NCBI GenBank assembly: GCA_040773965.1
Contig: JAXGVG010000015.1
Coordinates: 1-21,112 of the forward strand
From: JAXGVG01 sp040773965
GTDB lineage: Bacteria; Pseudomonadota; Alphaproteobacteria; UBA9219
Reading direction: 5' to 3'
Length of the DNA stretch: 21,112 nucleotides
In this document: positions 1 through 6,133 of the stretch, piece after piece
Layout of the letters: each line of letters starts with the position of its first letter
Numbering within the stretch: the stretch's first letter is position 1
The notes under the pieces: generated by a model
The model's database searches: none
What the model was told of the DNA's origin: nothing
The model's input: the letters and a program-made list of their open reading frames with translations, nothing else
Program-made: the position numbers and the translations under genes

Positions 1-44
1 AAGACAACTTTTTCCCTCAAATCCCCCGAATACGGTTTCGCCAT
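1..44 (-). CDS. IS630-family transposase, N-terminal fragment
   Basis: Reading the minus strand from an ATG at 44-42 gives MAKPYSGDLREKVV and then runs off the window. This matches the well-known opening of IS630-family transposases (M-A-K-x-Y-S-x-D-L-R-x-x-V), the start of the helix-turn-helix DNA-binding domain. A strong Shine-Dalgarno AAGGAGG sits at 60-54, nine bases before the ATG, and fixes the start. An in-frame-looking ATG further upstream (73) is in another frame and has no ribosome site. Only 14 full codons are visible, so whether the element is intact cannot be judged. Known of the family: a DDE enzyme that cuts and pastes the element at TA targets. Confidence 0.72.
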   Translation of the reverse strand, partial: MAKPYSGDLREKVV

Positions 45-106
45 CCTTGCTGGCCTCCTTCCCAGCCCTCATGGTGAATCACATTTCAACTGATTTGGGA
101 ATCCTA
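1..106 (-). mobile_element. End of an IS630-type insertion sequence (truncated by window edge)
   Basis: The minus strand carries the start of an IS630-like transposase whose coding region runs out of the window at position 1. Between its start codon and the next gene, the minus strand shows GATTC twice (in GGATTCCC at 104-97 and in GTGATTCACC near 83-74), the kind of repeated short motif found at IS ends. IS630 elements insert at TA; the TA at 105-106 is one candidate outer boundary, but the other end of the element is outside the window, so the boundary is a guess. The identification rests on the protein start only. Confidence 0.6.
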
Positions 107-156
107 AATCGGGCCAGCCTAATCGGAAAAGGCTCTATATTCAACGGAGAAAATTG

Positions 157-621
157 ATGATGGATATTTCGACGCTTGATCCGGACAAGTTTTTGAGTTT
201 TTCCGCCCTGACGTCTGTCGATCCCGATGTCGTCACGGTTGACGGCACGCTTTCTCCTTGCGGACGTATCTTTCTCGTCCATGGAAGGGAAATTTTTGTC
301 GCGCGCCGCTGGGAATCCCGTCAGGGAATCGACTGGTGCATCATAGACTTTACCGCTCCCGGCACAGGTTACGTGGCCGAACGGTATGGCAAGCTGGTTC
401 GCTCGCTGGTCATGGAGACGGACAGCCTGAAGGAGATCCTCTCTCCGGAAGACGAAGAAGCTCTTTTTCGGCATTTTGAAAAAATTCTTGAGCAAAACGT
501 CGTGATTTCGCCCTCGGGTCAATGCTACAGACCCAATGTCGAAATTTCGCGTCTCTACCCGCCCGAAAAGGAGAGCATGAAACAAATTAAAAACGAGGAG
601 CTTGATTTGTGTGTCGCTTGA
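157..621 (+). CDS. Hypothetical protein, about 154 aa
   Basis: I do not recognise this family. The reading frame encodes an acidic soluble protein with no signal peptide or membrane segment. The N-terminal half is rich in short hydrophobic strands (for example around VVTVDGTL and GRIFLVHGREIFVARRW), followed by a probable helical stretch rich in Glu (KEILSPEDEEALFRHFEKIL) and a tail ending DLCVA. Three starts are stacked: TTG 154, ATG 157 and ATG 160. The GGAG at 146-149 lies seven bases before ATG 157, which I chose. It stands about 50 bases from a probable IS630 end and is convergent with flaF, with 89 bases between the stops. The IS insertion may have altered its promoter. Function unknown; a flagellar link is only suggested by position. 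Confidence 0.7.
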   Translation: MMDISTLDPDKFLSFSALTSVDPDVVTVDGTLSPCGRIFLVHGREIFVARRWESRQGIDWCIIDFTAPGTGYVAERYGKLVRSLVMETDSLKEILSPEDEEALFRHFEKILEQNVVISPSGQCYRPNVEISRLYPPEKESMKQIKNEELDLCVA

Positions 622-710
622 ACCGGAAAACGCATCTTGCACAGGCCTGCCGGGCTTTGTTCTGGCTATAATGCCCGCTTTCACAGGTTGTGAAAAAATG
701 ACGGTTTTGC

Positions 711-1163
711 CTAGGCCGTGGTCATTACCGGCCGGGTTTGTTCCGGCGGAACAGGAGGCAACGGCCGCTCGCTGGTTACCGATGTAGCCTGCGGGTTCAT
801 GCTGAGGCCTGCCGCAATGTTCCGGTTGATCCCTATAAGACTTTTAAGCAGGTCCGGGCTATGCTCTCCCAGCGCGCGAAAGCTGATTTTATCGACATAA
901 CGGCTGAGGTTCAGCAGTAGAAGTTTCAGGTCTTGAGGCAATTTATTCTCGGGCTCGCATAGACAAACCTGGAAAATGGTCCAGAGTTGCTGATTATGCT
1001 TGATTGCGCTTGCATAGTCTTCCTTGCTGCTTTCCGGCTTCCTGGCAGACTCAAGGCGGCTTGCGCAACTCAACAACGCGCGCGCTTCCGTTTCGCGTAC
1101 CGTCTCATCTTTGCGTTGATGAGTCGTGTAGCTGTTAAGTTTATCCTTGCCTGGGGCACTCAT
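711..1163 (-). CDS. flaF: Flagellar biosynthesis regulator FlaF
   Basis: FlaF is a small cytoplasmic protein of Alphaproteobacteria that works with FlbT to control flagellin production and secretion. The conserved core is visible: RETEARALLSCASRLE near residues 23-38, NQQLWTIFQVCLCEPENKLPQ around 57-77, then a helix LLLLNLSRYVDK and the INRNIAAGL motif near 112-120. At 150 aa it is longer than the usual 110-130 because of an N-terminal extension and a Pro-rich tail with no motif I know. The start at 1163 is supported by AAGGGAGG just upstream; this ribosome site overlaps the flbT stop, eleven bases away, so the two are almost certainly cotranscribed and possibly coupled. Last gene of the flagellin-flbT-flaF group. 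Confidence 0.9.
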   Translation of the reverse strand: MSAPGKDKLNSYTTHQRKDETVRETEARALLSCASRLESARKPESSKEDYASAIKHNQQLWTIFQVCLCEPENKLPQDLKLLLLNLSRYVDKISFRALGEHSPDLLKSLIGINRNIAAGLSMNPQATSVTSERPLPPVPPEQTRPVMTTA

Positions 1164-1174
1164 GACAACCTCCC

Positions 1175-1627
1175 TTAAGATACCGCTTCTCGAACAGATA
1201 AAGGCGGATTAACCGTTCCCGTCGCGTTCTGTTTTAAAGCAGGTTTTTCTTCTTCCCGATGTTCCGCCAGCAGTTTGTGACCGAGCCGCAAGGCCTTGAA
1301 GGGTTCGCCAGCTTCCAAATGGGCGATGATTTGTGTCACATAATCGTTAAAATGGGGATAAAGAGAGCCAAAACTTTTTATGGTTTCAACCACCAGCTGA
1401 TCGAGCGGCGCGCCCTTGCCTTTGAACAAATAAATAACCTGAAGTAAAAAATAAATATTGCTGGCGTCCGATTCATCCTTCCGGTCAATGTTCATCATAT
1501 AGTCTTCGCGAAGAACGGGGCTGTCGGAAAGGATAAGAAGATCGGCAGGACGTCGGCCAACATTCTTGAGAACGGCTCCTCCGGCGAATATTTTGCCTTC
1601 GGGCTTAACGCGAATTTTTAATGGCAT
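1175..1627 (-). CDS. flbT: Flagellin translational regulator FlbT
   Basis: FlbT is known in Caulobacter to act after transcription on flagellin mRNA through its 5' untranslated region, coupling flagellin synthesis to hook assembly. Family features visible in this 150-aa protein: the LKPEGKIFAGGAVLKN-like N-terminal strand (here KIRVKPEGKIFAGGAVLKNV), the LREDYMMN segment near residues 39-46, the strongly conserved helix NIYFLLQVIYLFKG around 57-70, and the C-terminal EAGEPFKALRLGHKLLAEHRE region near 105-125. AAGGAG lies about seven bases before the ATG. The gene sits between flagellin and flaF on the same strand, 113 bases downstream of the flagellin stop with a hairpin in between, so expression probably needs read-through or its own promoter. 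The structured flagellin leader (2563-2657) is its likely target. Confidence 0.92.
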   Translation of the reverse strand: MPLKIRVKPEGKIFAGGAVLKNVGRRPADLLILSDSPVLREDYMMNIDRKDESDASNIYFLLQVIYLFKGKGAPLDQLVVETIKSFGSLYPHFNDYVTQIIAHLEAGEPFKALRLGHKLLAEHREEEKPALKQNATGTVNPPLSVREAVS

Positions 1628-1707
1628 GTCCCGACTCCTTCGAGATAATCCCCGGCGCTATTTTTAACCCGTGTCCCGGTTGCCACGGCCCTGAGCGGAA
1701 GAAAGAA

Positions 1708-1729
1708 GGAGTGGGGTCACCCCCACTCC
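1708..1729 (-). terminator. Terminator-like hairpin after flagellin
   Basis: A perfect 9-bp stem: GGAGTGGGG (1708-1716) pairs with CCCCACTCC (1721-1729), with a 4-base loop. Read in the minus direction the hairpin is followed by TTCTTTCTT, a pyrimidine and U-rich tract, eleven bases after the flagellin stop. This fits intrinsic termination of the abundant flagellin transcript, with partial read-through feeding flbT and flaF. The stem is GC-rich and strong; the U tract is interrupted by C, so leakiness is likely. Confidence 0.7.
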
Positions 1730-1740
1730 CCCTCTATCGC

Positions 1741-2562
1741 CTAGAACAACCTCAGAATGGCTTGCGCCATATCGCCCGAAATACCCAGAGCGACTATACC
1801 CAACTGGTTACGGGCCTGCAGGGCTTGCAGGTTCGCACCTTCTTCGTTGGTATCCGCCAGGATCAGGTTATCCGAGGCCGCCTGTAACGTGTTGATCATG
1901 TTTGACGTATAGTCTTGGCGAGTCTGCACCAAGGTGTTGTTGTTACCAAACGATGCCGCGTCAGTACGCAACGTGGACAACGCTGTTTGCAACAACGATT
2001 GCGCCGTCTTGATGGCATTGTCGTCGGCCCAGCTATTGAGAGCCGCATCGACACCGAGGCCAGCACTGGTAACGTTCACGCCCGAGATTGTCAGGGACGT
2101 TGTGTTGTCCGCGTTGAAGTAGACTGTCAAGCTGTTCGAGACGCTTTGCAGCAAGTTGGTGCCGTTAAACGTCGAGTCGGAGACGAGCCCATCAAGCTGC
2201 GTTCTGAGAGCGTCGAATTGAGTCGCGTAAGATGCGCGCGAAGACGTATTCGAAGTCTGCAGTGCCGAGTTAACGAGGGCTTGCATTTGGGTGACAACCT
2301 CTTGAATGGACTCGATAGCATTCGAGGCCGCTTCAATAGTCTGCAGAGCCGTTGACATGCTGTCTTTCAAGTTTGACAAGTCATTGGCGCTGTTCAGGAA
2401 GCCTTGCGAGGCGAAGTACGACGTGGCGTTATCGAGCGCCGAGTTGACCTTCAGACCCGTGGAAAGCCTTTCTTGCGTCGTTTCGAGCAGCCTTGCTGTG
2501 TTTTGCAGCGACAGCAGGTTTGCGCGAGCTGACGAACTTAGGGAAATATCACCGATTGCCAT
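1741..2562 (-). CDS. Flagellin, short D0/D1-type
   Basis: Structural subunit of the flagellar filament, exported by the flagellar type III system. The 273-aa protein has the conserved N-terminal D0/D1 helices (about residues 1-140, including the region TARLLETTQERLSTGLKVNSA and the AIESIQEVVTQMQALVNSA repeat-like helix) and the C-terminal D1/D0 helices (about 195-273, ending QAILRLF). The middle region is short (about 140-190), so the exposed D2/D3 part is minimal, as in many alphaproteobacterial flagellins. The start is supported by AAAGGAG eight bases upstream. It is preceded by a sigma-54 type promoter and a structured leader and followed by a hairpin terminator. flbT and flaF lie immediately downstream. 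Only one flagellin is present in this window; other copies may exist elsewhere. Confidence 0.95.
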   Translation of the reverse strand: MAIGDISLSSSARANLLSLQNTARLLETTQERLSTGLKVNSALDNATSYFASQGFLNSANDLSNLKDSMSTALQTIEAASNAIESIQEVVTQMQALVNSALQTSNTSSRASYATQFDALRTQLDGLVSDSTFNGTNLLQSVSNSLTVYFNADNTTSLTISGVNVTSAGLGVDAALNSWADDNAIKTAQSLLQTALSTLRTDAASFGNNNTLVQTRQDYTSNMINTLQAASDNLILADTNEEGANLQALQARNQLGIVALGISGDMAQAILRLF

Positions 2563-2657
2563 AGTAAGAACTCCTTTCGAGAGTGAAAGCGGACTCCTTC
2601 CGCAAGGTTAAGTGCCGTTAACCATAATTCTCAAAAATGAACATCCACTTAACGGCG
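2563..2657 (-). promoter_or_regulatory. Structured 5' leader of flagellin mRNA (putative FlbT target)
   Basis: If transcription starts about 12 bases after the sigma-54 type box, the leader is about 95 nt. Its first bases, GCCGTTAAGTG (2656-2646), can pair in two alternative ways with one downstream segment, 2623-2606. GCCGTTAA pairs with TTAACGGC (2621-2614), or GTTAAGTG pairs with CACTTAAC (2614-2607). That downstream segment can also fold on itself, GGTTAA with TTAACC around the loop CGGCAC. These pairings exclude one another. A further hairpin, GCGGA-AGGAG-TCCGC (2603-2589), displays a GGA in its loop ahead of the real ribosome site AAAGGAG at 2576-2571. The pairings are seen directly; a switch role and FlbT binding are inferred from Caulobacter. 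Confidence 0.5.
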
Positions 2658-2667
2658 TGATATTCCT

Positions 2668-2683
2668 TGCGAAAAACATGCCA
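2668..2683 (-). promoter_or_regulatory. Sigma-54 type (-24/-12) promoter of flagellin
   Basis: The minus strand reads TGGCATGTTTTTCGCA, which matches the -24/-12 consensus TGGCACG-N4-TTGCA at all but two fixed positions and keeps the GG and GC doublets exactly ten bases apart. The predicted start of transcription is near 2657. Flagellin genes of Caulobacter and relatives are known to use sigma-54 with the activator FlbD, so the position and type fit. Confidence 0.68.
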
Positions 2684-2746
2684 CACGAATCACTTGAGCC
2701 AGATCAAGAAAACAGGCCTTCCGGAGACCCTGGCCGAAGTCAGCCA

Positions 2747-2805
2747 GGCAAATTTTGCCGGGCACTTATAGACAGGGGGTATTTTCTGCGCGGCAATAAT
2801 TGCCG
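2747..2805. promoter_or_regulatory. Paired palindromes upstream of flagellin promoter (candidate activator sites)
   Basis: Two near-identical 13-bp palindromes occur here: GGCAAATTTTGCC (2747-2759) and GGCAATAATTGCC (2792-2804). The second extends to 15 bp (2791-2805). They differ only in the central three bases. Their centres, 2753 and 2798, are 45 bp apart and lie about 96 and 141 bp upstream of the predicted flagellin transcription start, the usual distance for enhancer-binding activators of sigma-54. FlbD or a similar regulator is the natural candidate; that assignment is inference. The second palindrome also looks like a plus-strand terminator (see next entry). Confidence 0.45.
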
Positions 2806-2819
2806 GGTTGTTTTTTTTT
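2791..2819 (+). terminator. Orphan terminator-like hairpin with T9 tract, plus strand
   Basis: CGGCAAT (2791-2797) pairs with ATTGCCG (2799-2805), though a real RNA loop would open the stem to about six pairs. It is followed by GGTTG and nine T residues (2811-2819). In the plus direction this has the form of an intrinsic terminator, but no plus-strand coding gene lies upstream. It may end a small RNA or an antisense transcript, or may simply be the enhancer palindrome described above next to an A/T run. Confidence 0.35.
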
Positions 2820-2869
2820 ACGAAAAAATCTTCCAATATGTCATTGAAATGGGCACCAAAATTAACGTG

Positions 2870-4039
2870 TTAACAAGCCACACGCAGTAATTTTTCGTTT
2901 ACCAAACCCCAATCCCACTCCTTTATTTTTTCTGCCACTACCGCAGCGTTGCGGCGCGATTCTTCCCGCTGCTCGAATGTTCTTTCGAGAACCGCCACAA
3001 CTTCATCTACATCCGTTTCGCCCCAGTCTTCCGTGCTGGCCATGTTTGGCGATGGTTTGACGGGCTTTTGAACGTTGAAAGCGCCGCATCCCAGCAAATC
3101 GACAAGATCGCGCTGGCCGGTATTGTTGGCCACATAAGTTGGAATACCGCAGGCCATGGCCTCCATGGCAACAAGATTGGTGCCTCCTTCGCAGCGGTTG
3201 GGAAACAAAGCCACATCGCACTCCCGAAGCACAAAAGGCATCAGCATGTTGGGCGTATAGGGCAAGTCGATAAAACTTTCTTGCGGCAACCCCTGAGCAA
3301 GCAACCACGCCGATATTTCAATACTTTTCCCGTTGTTTTGTGGCACATCATGGCAATGCCCGGCCAGCTGAAAAGGAACCGGATCGAGCGGCAAAAGGTT
3401 TTGCCAGCATGTGACAAGAAAGGCTTCGGGATGTTTTTCCCGAAAGGCTTTGAAAGCCGTCACGACAATGTCTTGTGCTTTGCGAAATTCGAATTTTCCC
3501 CCGGAAAATACGACAAATTTGTCGCGCCACAAACCCGTGGAAGGTCCCGGAGAAAACAAGCTTGTATCGATGCCCTGGTAGCATAAATGAACGGGACCTA
3601 TATCAAGTTCGCGCAAAAAGCGTTCATTCCACCGTGAAATAGCGATCAATTTATCGTAGCCGCGCGCAATTTCCCTGGCGTGCGAGCTAAATATTTTATG
3701 TTCAATGGCAGCGCATCCAACGCTTGGCTTTCCCCACACGCGGTCTTGCCCTTCGAATCCGGCAAAATCATTTCCCACGGCGTGCAAAACGGCATGGTTG
3801 AAGGCCAGGGTTTCCGATGGGCTCTGGCGCATGACTGCCGCAATTTTCCGGGCAAGGTCAAGAACGGGATTCAGCCGTATTTGCGTCAATGCCGGCAGCA
3901 TCACGGGCCCGGGCTGATGCGTACATATTATTTTTTCGCCCCCTCGCCTCAGGAATTGGAGAACGATGTGCACGCCATAAATGCCGTAGCCGGAAATCGT
4001 GGATGGAGCCCACGTCAGGGCCAACGAGGAGGGCCGCAC
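2870..4039 (-). CDS. GT4-like glycosyltransferase (GT-B fold)
   Basis: Likely transfers a sugar from a nucleotide donor in the cytoplasm; acceptor unknown. N-terminal GT-B motif: WAPSTISGYGIYG in the first 25 residues, a glycine-rich acceptor-side loop. Mid-protein: LIAISRWNERFLRE, then YQGIDTSLFSPGP, the typical linker, then FVVFSGGKFEFRKAQDIV, the start of the C-terminal donor domain. The donor motif is NRCEGGTNLVAMEAMACGIP, the EX7E-type motif but with eight residues between the glutamates. About 389 aa from GTG 4039, chosen because AAAAGG lies eight bases upstream and the family homology begins there. An in-frame TTG at 4093 would add 18 residues with no ribosome site. Its position between flagellin and a FlaG-like gene allows a role in flagellin or surface glycosylation, but a polysaccharide role is equally possible. 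Confidence 0.85.
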   Translation of the reverse strand: MRPSSLALTWAPSTISGYGIYGVHIVLQFLRRGGEKIICTHQPGPVMLPALTQIRLNPVLDLARKIAAVMRQSPSETLAFNHAVLHAVGNDFAGFEGQDRVWGKPSVGCAAIEHKIFSSHAREIARGYDKLIAISRWNERFLRELDIGPVHLCYQGIDTSLFSPGPSTGLWRDKFVVFSGGKFEFRKAQDIVVTAFKAFREKHPEAFLVTCWQNLLPLDPVPFQLAGHCHDVPQNNGKSIEISAWLLAQGLPQESFIDLPYTPNMLMPFVLRECDVALFPNRCEGGTNLVAMEAMACGIPTYVANNTGQRDLVDLLGCGAFNVQKPVKPSPNMASTEDWGETDVDEVVAVLERTFEQREESRRNAAVVAEKIKEWDWGLVNEKLLRVAC

Positions 4040-4083
4040 AAAAGAAACCTTTTCTTTGTGAAAAATTAAGAAAACGCTTTTTA

Positions 4084-4112
4084 TTACTAACAATGTGTTA
4101 ACAAAACATCAA
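4084..4112 (-). promoter_or_regulatory. Weak candidate promoter for the glycosyltransferase
   Basis: On the minus strand TTGATG (4112-4107) and TAGTAA (4089-4084) are separated by 17 bases. Transcription would begin near 4077, downstream of the TTG at 4093, which agrees with translation from GTG 4039. The boxes are imperfect and the region is AT-rich, so this could be chance. Confidence 0.3.
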
Positions 4113-4173
4113 TGCATGGTAAACAATGTCTGCATTTACAAGCTTTCCCTAGGCGAGAACAAATAAGTTTCTC

Positions 4174-4202
4174 TTGTCAAGAAAAAAATTTTGGGTTATT
4201 AT
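4174..4202 (+). promoter_or_regulatory. Sigma-70 type promoter for the FlaG-like gene
   Basis: TTGTCA (4174-4179) and TATTAT (4197-4202) lie 17 bases apart, each one base from the -35 and -10 consensus. An overlapping TATAAT occurs at 4202-4207 but would need a 22-base spacer. The predicted transcript has a leader of roughly 125-130 nt before the ATG at 4338; the leader includes a small hairpin CAGGA-GGGCG-TCCTG near 4285-4300. Confidence 0.55.
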
Positions 4203-4337
4203 ATAATCTTCTGGGGTTGTGTTGGGATGCCGGTTTTTCTTTTATGGATTTATGGGGTTGGTTCGCAATCCATGCACAAGGACAGGAGGGCGTCCTGGCG
4301 GCGGGCAACTCCGGTAAAGTGTTGTTAAGAGGCAAAA

Positions 4338-4658
4338 ATGTCGGATGGAGTTAGCGCAATTGGATCCGCGGTTAGTAGCAGCGCCGCCCGGGCGGCTTCG
4401 GTTGCGTCCGTTTCGCCGTCGTTCAATAGTGAACTGACGGGGGTCTTGGAGGTCAAACCCATTTCGCCCGTCATCAACATGGATCCTGTCGCGGGCGTTT
4501 TAATCATGCAGTATTTGGGCACCGATGGCCAATTGCAAACACAAATCCCTTCCGCGGCGTCCGTCGCTTATCTGCGCGTGGGGCTCACGGAATCGGGCGA
4601 ACTTCCTAAAGAAGCAAGCCCGCCGGTAAAAAGCGTGCCCCAGACCGTGCTGGCTTGA
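4338..4658 (+). CDS. Small FlaG-like protein, 106 aa
   Basis: The protein begins with a Ser/Ala-rich, probably disordered stretch (residues 1-35). A conserved-looking core follows, about 38-80: ISPVINMDPVAGVLIMQYLG, a short strand-turn-strand with a D-G pair, then a QIPS motif near 70. This D..x.G.hhhQ....G.hh.QIPS pattern resembles FlaG proteins, small flagellar proteins that affect filament length, where a strand pair is followed by R/Q-x-IP. I do not see enough to assign it firmly. No signal peptide or membrane segment. AGAGG five bases before the ATG supports the start. It is a single-gene unit with its own promoter and a strong terminator, divergent from the glycosyltransferase and 1.8 kb from flagellin. 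Other possibility: an unrelated alphaproteobacterial protein of unknown function. Confidence 0.6.
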   Translation: MSDGVSAIGSAVSSSAARAASVASVSPSFNSELTGVLEVKPISPVINMDPVAGVLIMQYLGTDGQLQTQIPSAASVAYLRVGLTESGELPKEASPPVKSVPQTVLA

Positions 4659-4681
4659 GCTTATCCCCCATAACTGGCGCC

Positions 4682-4708
4682 GCCGCCTTTTCTCAGGCGG
4701 CTTTTTTT
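4682..4708 (+). terminator. Intrinsic terminator after the FlaG-like gene
   Basis: GCCGCCT (4682-4688) pairs with AGGCGGC (4695-4701) around a six-base loop, followed directly by seven T residues (4702-4708). It lies 24 bases after the plus-strand stop. In the minus direction, 14 bases after the hisIE stop, the hairpin is not followed by U, so it is not a good two-way terminator. Confidence 0.88.
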
Positions 4709-4721
4709 ATGGTCTTGCCGC

Positions 4722-5354
4722 TCAACGTTTGGCCCGATCATGAAGAACTCGCAGGACATCCTGCCAGCTGATATCACAAGCCTCCAACAATACCCAAAGG
4801 TGATAAAGGAGATCAGCCGCCTCCGAAGGCAGGGTTGGGCTTTTTGTTGCCGCTGCCAACACTGTTTCTACGCCTTCTTCTCCCACTTTTTGGGCAATGC
4901 GTTCTTTTCCCGCTTCAAACAGTTGAGAGGTATAGCTGTTCTTCTTTGGCGCCAGACGCCTTTCCTTTATGACCTCAGCCAAGTCCGCAAGAACGGCCAA
5001 CGACACCATATCGTCGCCGCCAAAACATGTTTGCGTTCCTTTATGACAAACGGGTCCTTCGGGTTTTACCTGCAGCAGCAAAGCATCGCCGTCACAATCT
5101 TTTTTTATGGTCCGGAGATGCAGGACATGGCCGGACGTTTCGCCTTTTTGCCAAAGTCTCTTCTTGCTTCGGCCGTAAAAGGTCACAAGGCCCCTCGCAA
5201 GCGTGGCCGCCAAAGCTTCCTTGTTCATATATCCCAACATAAGAACGCGCAGGCTAAACGCATCTTGAACGATGGCGGGAACCAGCCCATCGCCCTTGGT
5301 CCAGTCGACGGTTTCTATGTCAAAATTGTTCCGCTTAATATTCTCTTTTTTCAT
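4722..5354 (-). CDS. hisIE: Bifunctional phosphoribosyl-AMP cyclohydrolase / phosphoribosyl-ATP pyrophosphatase
   Basis: Catalyses steps 2 and 3 of histidine synthesis: removal of pyrophosphate from phosphoribosyl-ATP (HisE) and opening of the adenine ring (HisI). The 210-aa protein is a fusion. HisI is at about residues 20-113, with WQKGETSGH at 68-76, DCDGDALL at 86-93 and Zn-binding cysteines C87, C103 and C110. HisE is at about 115-210, with KVGEEGVE at 156-163 and EAADLLYH at 178-185 as the metal-binding helices. The fusion is usual in enterobacteria and Bacteroidetes but unlike the separate hisI and hisE of most Alphaproteobacteria. Last gene of the operon; its ATG overlaps the hisF stop (ATGA), implying translational coupling. 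Confidence 0.96.
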   Translation of the reverse strand: MKKENIKRNNFDIETVDWTKGDGLVPAIVQDAFSLRVLMLGYMNKEALAATLARGLVTFYGRSKKRLWQKGETSGHVLHLRTIKKDCDGDALLLQVKPEGPVCHKGTQTCFGGDDMVSLAVLADLAEVIKERRLAPKKNSYTSQLFEAGKERIAQKVGEEGVETVLAAATKSPTLPSEAADLLYHLWVLLEACDISWQDVLRVLHDRAKR

Positions 5355-6118
5355 AACCGCACCATTATGCCTTGCGCATGTAAATGTTTTTTAACGTCCA
5401 CGACACTTAAAACCCGTTTATGAAAAACGCCCGCCGCCAAGGCTCCATCGACATCCGCCTCCTGAAAAACATCTTCGAAATGTTTGAGCGCACCCGCGCC
5501 GCCCGAGGCAACAAGGGGGATATCGATCCGGTCGCGTACGGCGCGAAGCTGGCGGCAGTCATAGCCTTTTTTCATGCCATCCCGGTTCATGCAGTTAAGG
5601 ACGATTTCGCCTGCCCCGCGCGCAACGGCTTCTTTCGCCCAATCGAGGGTTCGTCGGCACGTCGCCACGGTTCTGCGCTCGTCGCCGGTGTATTGATACA
5701 CCCAGTAATCGTCTTCTTCGTCACGGCTATCGATTCCGACGACGACACACTGCCGTCCGAATTCTTTGGCAAGCTCGTCGATCAGACCCGGATTTTCGAG
5801 CGCCGGAGAATTGACGGATATTTTATCGGCCCCGCCGGCCAAAAGCGCGCGCGCGTCGTCGACCGCACGAATGCCTCCCGCAACGCAAAACGGTATGTCC
5901 AAAACATCCGCACAGCGTTTGACCCATTGACGGTCAACCGTCCGGCCGTCGCTGCTTGCCGTAATGTCGTAAAAGACAATTTCGTCAGCCCCCTCGTTCC
6001 GATAATGCCGGGCCAGGGCGATAATGCCGCCGACAACTTCATGTTGACGAAACTGTACGCCCTTAACGACTTGCCCGTCTTTTACATCGAGACAAGGAAT
6101 GATGCGCTTGGCCAACAT
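5351..6118 (-). CDS. hisF: Imidazole glycerol phosphate synthase, cyclase subunit HisF
   Basis: With HisH, makes imidazole glycerol phosphate and AICAR from PRFAR; HisF uses the ammonia delivered by HisH. The 255-aa TIM barrel has the two catalytic aspartates D11 (in PCLDVKDG) and D130 (in VVGID), and phosphate-binding GGI near 81-83 and SGGAG near 222. The protein is strikingly close to the enterobacterial version as I remember it (VKGVQFR, VFYDITASSDGR, QYTGDE, GAGEIVLN) rather than to the usual alphaproteobacterial form. Standard length. ATG start; 15 bases separate it from hisA, and its stop overlaps the start of hisIE. Confidence 0.97.
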   Translation of the reverse strand: MLAKRIIPCLDVKDGQVVKGVQFRQHEVVGGIIALARHYRNEGADEIVFYDITASSDGRTVDRQWVKRCADVLDIPFCVAGGIRAVDDARALLAGGADKISVNSPALENPGLIDELAKEFGRQCVVVGIDSRDEEDDYWVYQYTGDERRTVATCRRTLDWAKEAVARGAGEIVLNCMNRDGMKKGYDCRQLRAVRDRIDIPLVASGGAGALKHFEDVFQEADVDGALAAGVFHKRVLSVVDVKKHLHAQGIMVRL

Positions 6119-6133
6119 GTCTTGGCTTAATCC

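Noticed and set aside
79..684. Minus-strand frame of 201 codons opposite the gene at 157-621
   Set aside because: No ribosome site and no family pattern; the plus-strand frame has a well-placed GGAG and a more protein-like composition.
672..700. Small hairpin TTCACA/TGTGAA after flaF considered as a terminator
   Set aside because: The stem is short and AT-rich, and in the minus direction no T tract follows it.
2602..2616. Second sigma-54-like box on the minus strand (CGGCAC...TTGC) closer to flagellin
   Set aside because: The GG and GC doublets are 11 bases apart instead of 10; sigma-54 spacing is strict, and the site at 2668-2683 has the right spacing.
2612..2890. Plus-strand open frame of 92 codons in the flagellin upstream gap
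   Set aside because: It covers the promoter, palindromes and T9 tract, has no ribosome site and no sensible protein pattern.
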